In this document: piece by piece, positions 35,205-37,075 of the stretch
How positions within the stretch are numbered: the stretch's first letter is position 1
How the letters are laid out: each line of letters begins with the position of its first letter
Origin: an uncultured Saprospiraceae bacterium
GTDB lineage: Bacteria; Bacteroidota; Bacteroidia; Chitinophagales; Saprospiraceae
Length of the DNA stretch: 37,075 bases
Reading direction: 5' to 3'
Assembly: GCA_937924035.1 (NCBI GenBank)
Contig: CALDTK010000227.1
Location: 1-37,075 of the forward strand
Translations under genes and position numbers: made by a program
Notes under the pieces: model-generated
Databases searched by the model: none
What the model was told of the DNA's origin: nothing
The model's input: the letters and a program-made list of their open reading frames with translations, nothing else

Positions 35205-35855
35205 CTATACCCAAATTTCTCCTTCTTCATTGCCTATGGTTTGTCCTTCGCTCTTCACTTTTCGGTAAGTCGCTAAAAGCGCCAATGCACTATCCACTTG
35301 GTGGTAATTCGAGAGTTCGGGAAGGTCTCCAAGCGGACTGAGGAGGGTGCGCAGTTCTGCTTCGACCTGTGGAATGGATGAAGGTGTAGTTTTGGCGTAC
35401 GCCGATAGGCCCACGCCATGCGGGGCTGACAGGTTGACTCCTTCCTGTGCTAAAAGTTGAAAAGCTTTCACCAGAGCTACTGGATAAACTTCTCCAACTT
35501 CCCATCCATAGGCGCGCAATTGGTTGGTCAAGCGCATTGCTCTTGCAGTAAGGCCGCCCAAAAACATTGGCGACATGGCCTTGAGTTCCCGATCACATGC
35601 TCGGTAGAAGTAGTCAGTGTACTTTGTTGGATTGGTAAAGACTCCAGGCAAGCTTAGAGGTGCATCGAGACCGATAACGCCGCTTGGCAAATCCTTGAGC
35701 GTATCAACTATGAACTTGTCGGCGTCTTTTTTCTTTATTGATTGACAGACCTTAAGCTGGCTTTCAAAAGCGATCGTGAGTACGGTCGTTCCTGCGAGTT
35801 TACTTCCATAATCGATACCTATTAGTGGGGTATCCAAACCATATCTTTCCGCCAT
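35205..35855 (-). CDS. DUF429-like protein (predicted RNase H-fold nuclease)
   Basis: A 216-aa protein when started at ATG 35855; the track start is a TTG three codons earlier. The N-terminal LIGIDYGSKLAGTTVLTIAF resembles the first strand and Asp of an RNase H fold, and VIGLDAPLSLPGV...YFYRACDRELKAM, then GLTARAMRL and YGWEVGEVYPVAL match the pattern of DUF429 proteins. That family is predicted to be a nuclease, with no reaction shown that I know of. The gene ends 7 bp from the convergent protease gene, and its start codon overlaps the start codon of the flavin-reductase-like gene on the other strand through a CATG. Assignment by motif memory, not by search. Confidence 0.7.
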   Translation of the reverse strand: MAERYGLDTPLIGIDYGSKLAGTTVLTIAFESQLKVCQSIKKKDADKFIVDTLKDLPSGVIGLDAPLSLPGVFTNPTKYTDYFYRACDRELKAMSPMFLGGLTARAMRLTNQLRAYGWEVGEVYPVALVKAFQLLAQEGVNLSAPHGVGLSAYAKTTPSSIPQVEAELRTLLSPLGDLPELSNYHQVDSALALLATYRKVKSEGQTIGNEEGEIWV

Positions 35856-36468
35856 GGGCCACAAACTAGTTTCTCCGACGGAATGGACGGAGTATCCTCA
35901 ACGAGAATTTGCTGCATGGTTTAATCAACTCGAAGGATTGCGTTCGCCAGTGCTCGTCGGCACACAGAATGGAGCCGGTATTCACAATCTTGCCGTATTC
36001 AGTTCAGTGACACATGTTGGCGCTAGACCTCCCTTGGTTGGAATGGTGTTTAGGCCACTCACAGTTGAACGAGATACGTACCAAAATTTGAAGGAAACAG
36101 GTTTTTACACCATTAATCATATTCCAAGTGCTATCCTGAAAGCTGCGCATCAAACGAGTGCGAAGTACCCTTCAGAAAAGAGCGAATTCGAAGCCGTTGG
36201 GCTTACACCAGAAGCGAGTAAGGAAGCTGCTCCTTATGTAAAAGAAGCAAGCATAAGCATGTTGCTCCAGTTTGAAGAGGAGCATCTAATCAAAGCAAAT
36301 GACACCATCTTCTTGGTGGGTGCTGTGAAGGAATTGCGCCTGCCAGAACCTGCTGTGTTTGGAAATGAAACCGTCGATTGGGCGGAACTAAATGGCTTAG
36401 TAGTGAGTGGGCTTTATGATTATCATAAAGTAGATCACTTAAAAAAGCTAGCATACGCTAAGCCTTAG
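35854..36468 (+). CDS. Flavin reductase-like FMN-binding split-barrel protein
   Basis: A 204-aa protein of the flavin reductase-like domain family: RSPVLVGTQNGAGIHNLAVFSSVTHVGARPPLVGMVFRPL (residues about 30-70) has the FMN-contacting pattern, followed by YQNLKETGFYTINHIPSAILKAAHQTSAKYPSEKSEFEAVGL and HLIKANDTIFLVGAVKEL. Members bind FMN and act as flavin reductases or flavin-dependent oxidoreductase partners; the partner is not evident here. No better start codon exists than ATG 35854, which shares two bases with the opposite gene's ATG. It is convergent with aroK, 60 bp apart. Confidence 0.85.
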   Translation: MGHKLVSPTEWTEYPQREFAAWFNQLEGLRSPVLVGTQNGAGIHNLAVFSSVTHVGARPPLVGMVFRPLTVERDTYQNLKETGFYTINHIPSAILKAAHQTSAKYPSEKSEFEAVGLTPEASKEAAPYVKEASISMLLQFEEEHLIKANDTIFLVGAVKELRLPEPAVFGNETVDWAELNGLVVSGLYDYHKVDHLKKLAYAKP

Positions 36469-36528
36469 AGCTTGTTTAGGCGAATAAGCATTTCCTAAAA
36501 CCGCTCTTAGTCAGGCGTTGAATTTTGC

Positions 36529-37071
36529 TTACTGCTCAACCAATTGCGGGAAATGCGCAAGAATCTGGTCCACCGAAACGCCAGGGTGGTTTGACTCAAT
36601 CTTAACGCTGATTTGGGCTTGCTCGTAGATAGATCGCCTCTGAACGGCGAGGCCAGTGAGGTAAGTTTCCCAATCGTCTCGATGCAGCAGCGGTCTATCA
36701 TCACGCTGATTTGCCAATCGGTTGATGAGCAAATGGATGTCTATGTCAAGAAAGATGGTTAGCCCGTTTGCCTTCAAGAACTTCATGTTCTCGAAGTGAA
36801 GAGGAGTACCACCTCCTGTGGCGATGACAGTATTTAAATGCTTGGTCGGTAAATCGCGAAGAACTTGAGCCTCACAAGCCCGGAAAGCGAATTCACCTTC
36901 TTTTTCAAAGATGTTACTAATGGATCGATTCGTGCGTTTTTCTATCGCATCATCTAGGTCTATGAATTTACGACTGAGCGATTCTGCAAGCCCACGACCG
37001 ATCGTTGTTTTGCCGCATCCCATCATTCCTACAAGGAAGATACGAGAAGGTTGGTTGTGTACATTTGCCAT
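36529..37071 (-). CDS. aroK: Shikimate kinase
   Basis: Phosphorylates shikimate at the 3-position with ATP in aromatic amino-acid synthesis. The 180-aa ORF shows Walker A GMMGCGKT (15-22), the shikimate-binding DLDD (about 38-41) and GGGTPL following VIAT (about 84-89), EGEFAFRACEAQVL, and the lid RDDRPLL. Length is normal. The ATG at 37071 is four bases from the window edge, so its promoter and upstream neighbour are not visible. Confidence 0.97.
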   Translation of the reverse strand: MANVHNQPSRIFLVGMMGCGKTTIGRGLAESLSRKFIDLDDAIEKRTNRSISNIFEKEGEFAFRACEAQVLRDLPTKHLNTVIATGGGTPLHFENMKFLKANGLTIFLDIDIHLLINRLANQRDDRPLLHRDDWETYLTGLAVQRRSIYEQAQISVKIESNHPGVSVDQILAHFPQLVEQ

Positions 37072-37075
37072 TGTG

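Noticed and set aside
36468-36528. Terminator between the flavin-reductase-like gene and aroK
   Set aside because: AGAGC and GCTCT are present but do not extend into a real stem (the flanking bases mismatch) and no T-tract follows.

Overview
The window looks like chromosomal DNA of a member of the Bacteroidota, most likely an order Flavobacteriales-type marine or aquatic bacterium. The evidence is: two giant secreted proteins ending in the gliding-motility-associated (type B) C-terminal domain of the type IX secretion system (T9SS); a PorP/SprF-family protein next to one of them; a Wzi/RemB-like outer-membrane protein; the sigma-54 activator followed by an LptE-like lipoprotein; weak or absent Shine-Dalgarno sequences; and two tRNA promoters that fit the Bacteroidota TTG-N19-TAnnTTTG consensus. 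No phage, IS transposase, CRISPR array or rRNA gene was seen.

Layout. 1-3683: 5' part of metH (cut by the window edge) behind a Wzi/RemB-like barrel gene. 3795-4489: an unusual cassette made of an initiator tRNA-fMet, its promoter and terminator, and two 112-bp copies of a structured repeat that carry a duplicated tRNA 3' tip plus terminator, with a small GIY-YIG nuclease gene between them. 4526-13161: PorP/SprF gene and a 2454-aa T9SS cargo protein. 13325-13482: tRNA-Ala(GGC) with promoter and terminator. 13495-15999: priA. 16132-18186: HGSNAT/NagX-like membrane acyltransferase convergent with a histone-deacetylase-family hydrolase. 18211-26463: a second T9SS cargo protein of about 2750 aa built largely of 18 PGGTWSG-type repeats. 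26843-28363: lysS. 28533-30348: lptE-like gene and sigma-54 activator. 30509-31075: unknown secreted protein. 31239-33439: class II fructose-bisphosphate aldolase and thioredoxin reductase. 33560-35197: membrane-anchored subtilisin-like protease. 35205-36468: DUF429-like and flavin-reductase-like genes whose start codons overlap head to head. 36529-37071: aroK.

Functionally, most genes are housekeeping (methionine, lysyl-tRNA, shikimate, glycolysis, redox, replication restart, LPS export). The accessory theme is the cell surface: two very large adhesin-like T9SS cargoes, one with a cognate PorP/SprF partner.

Two signals are not explained by ordinary genes. First, the tRNA-fMet/GIY-YIG repeat cassette, which looks like a small mobile or homing-type element that rebuilds a tRNA tip and terminator. 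Second, a 14-base word, GCTTTCGCCAAAAC, found exactly eight times (plus at least six one-mismatch copies) on both strands and in several different reading frames, far above chance for 37 kb. It resembles in distribution a DNA uptake sequence or another genome-wide iterated motif. A 16-bp inverted pair of it sits upstream of lysS.

Coordinates of tRNAs, hairpins and motifs were counted by hand. Start codons were moved from the ORF track where the track used a TTG/GTG start or where a signal peptide clearly begins at an internal ATG.
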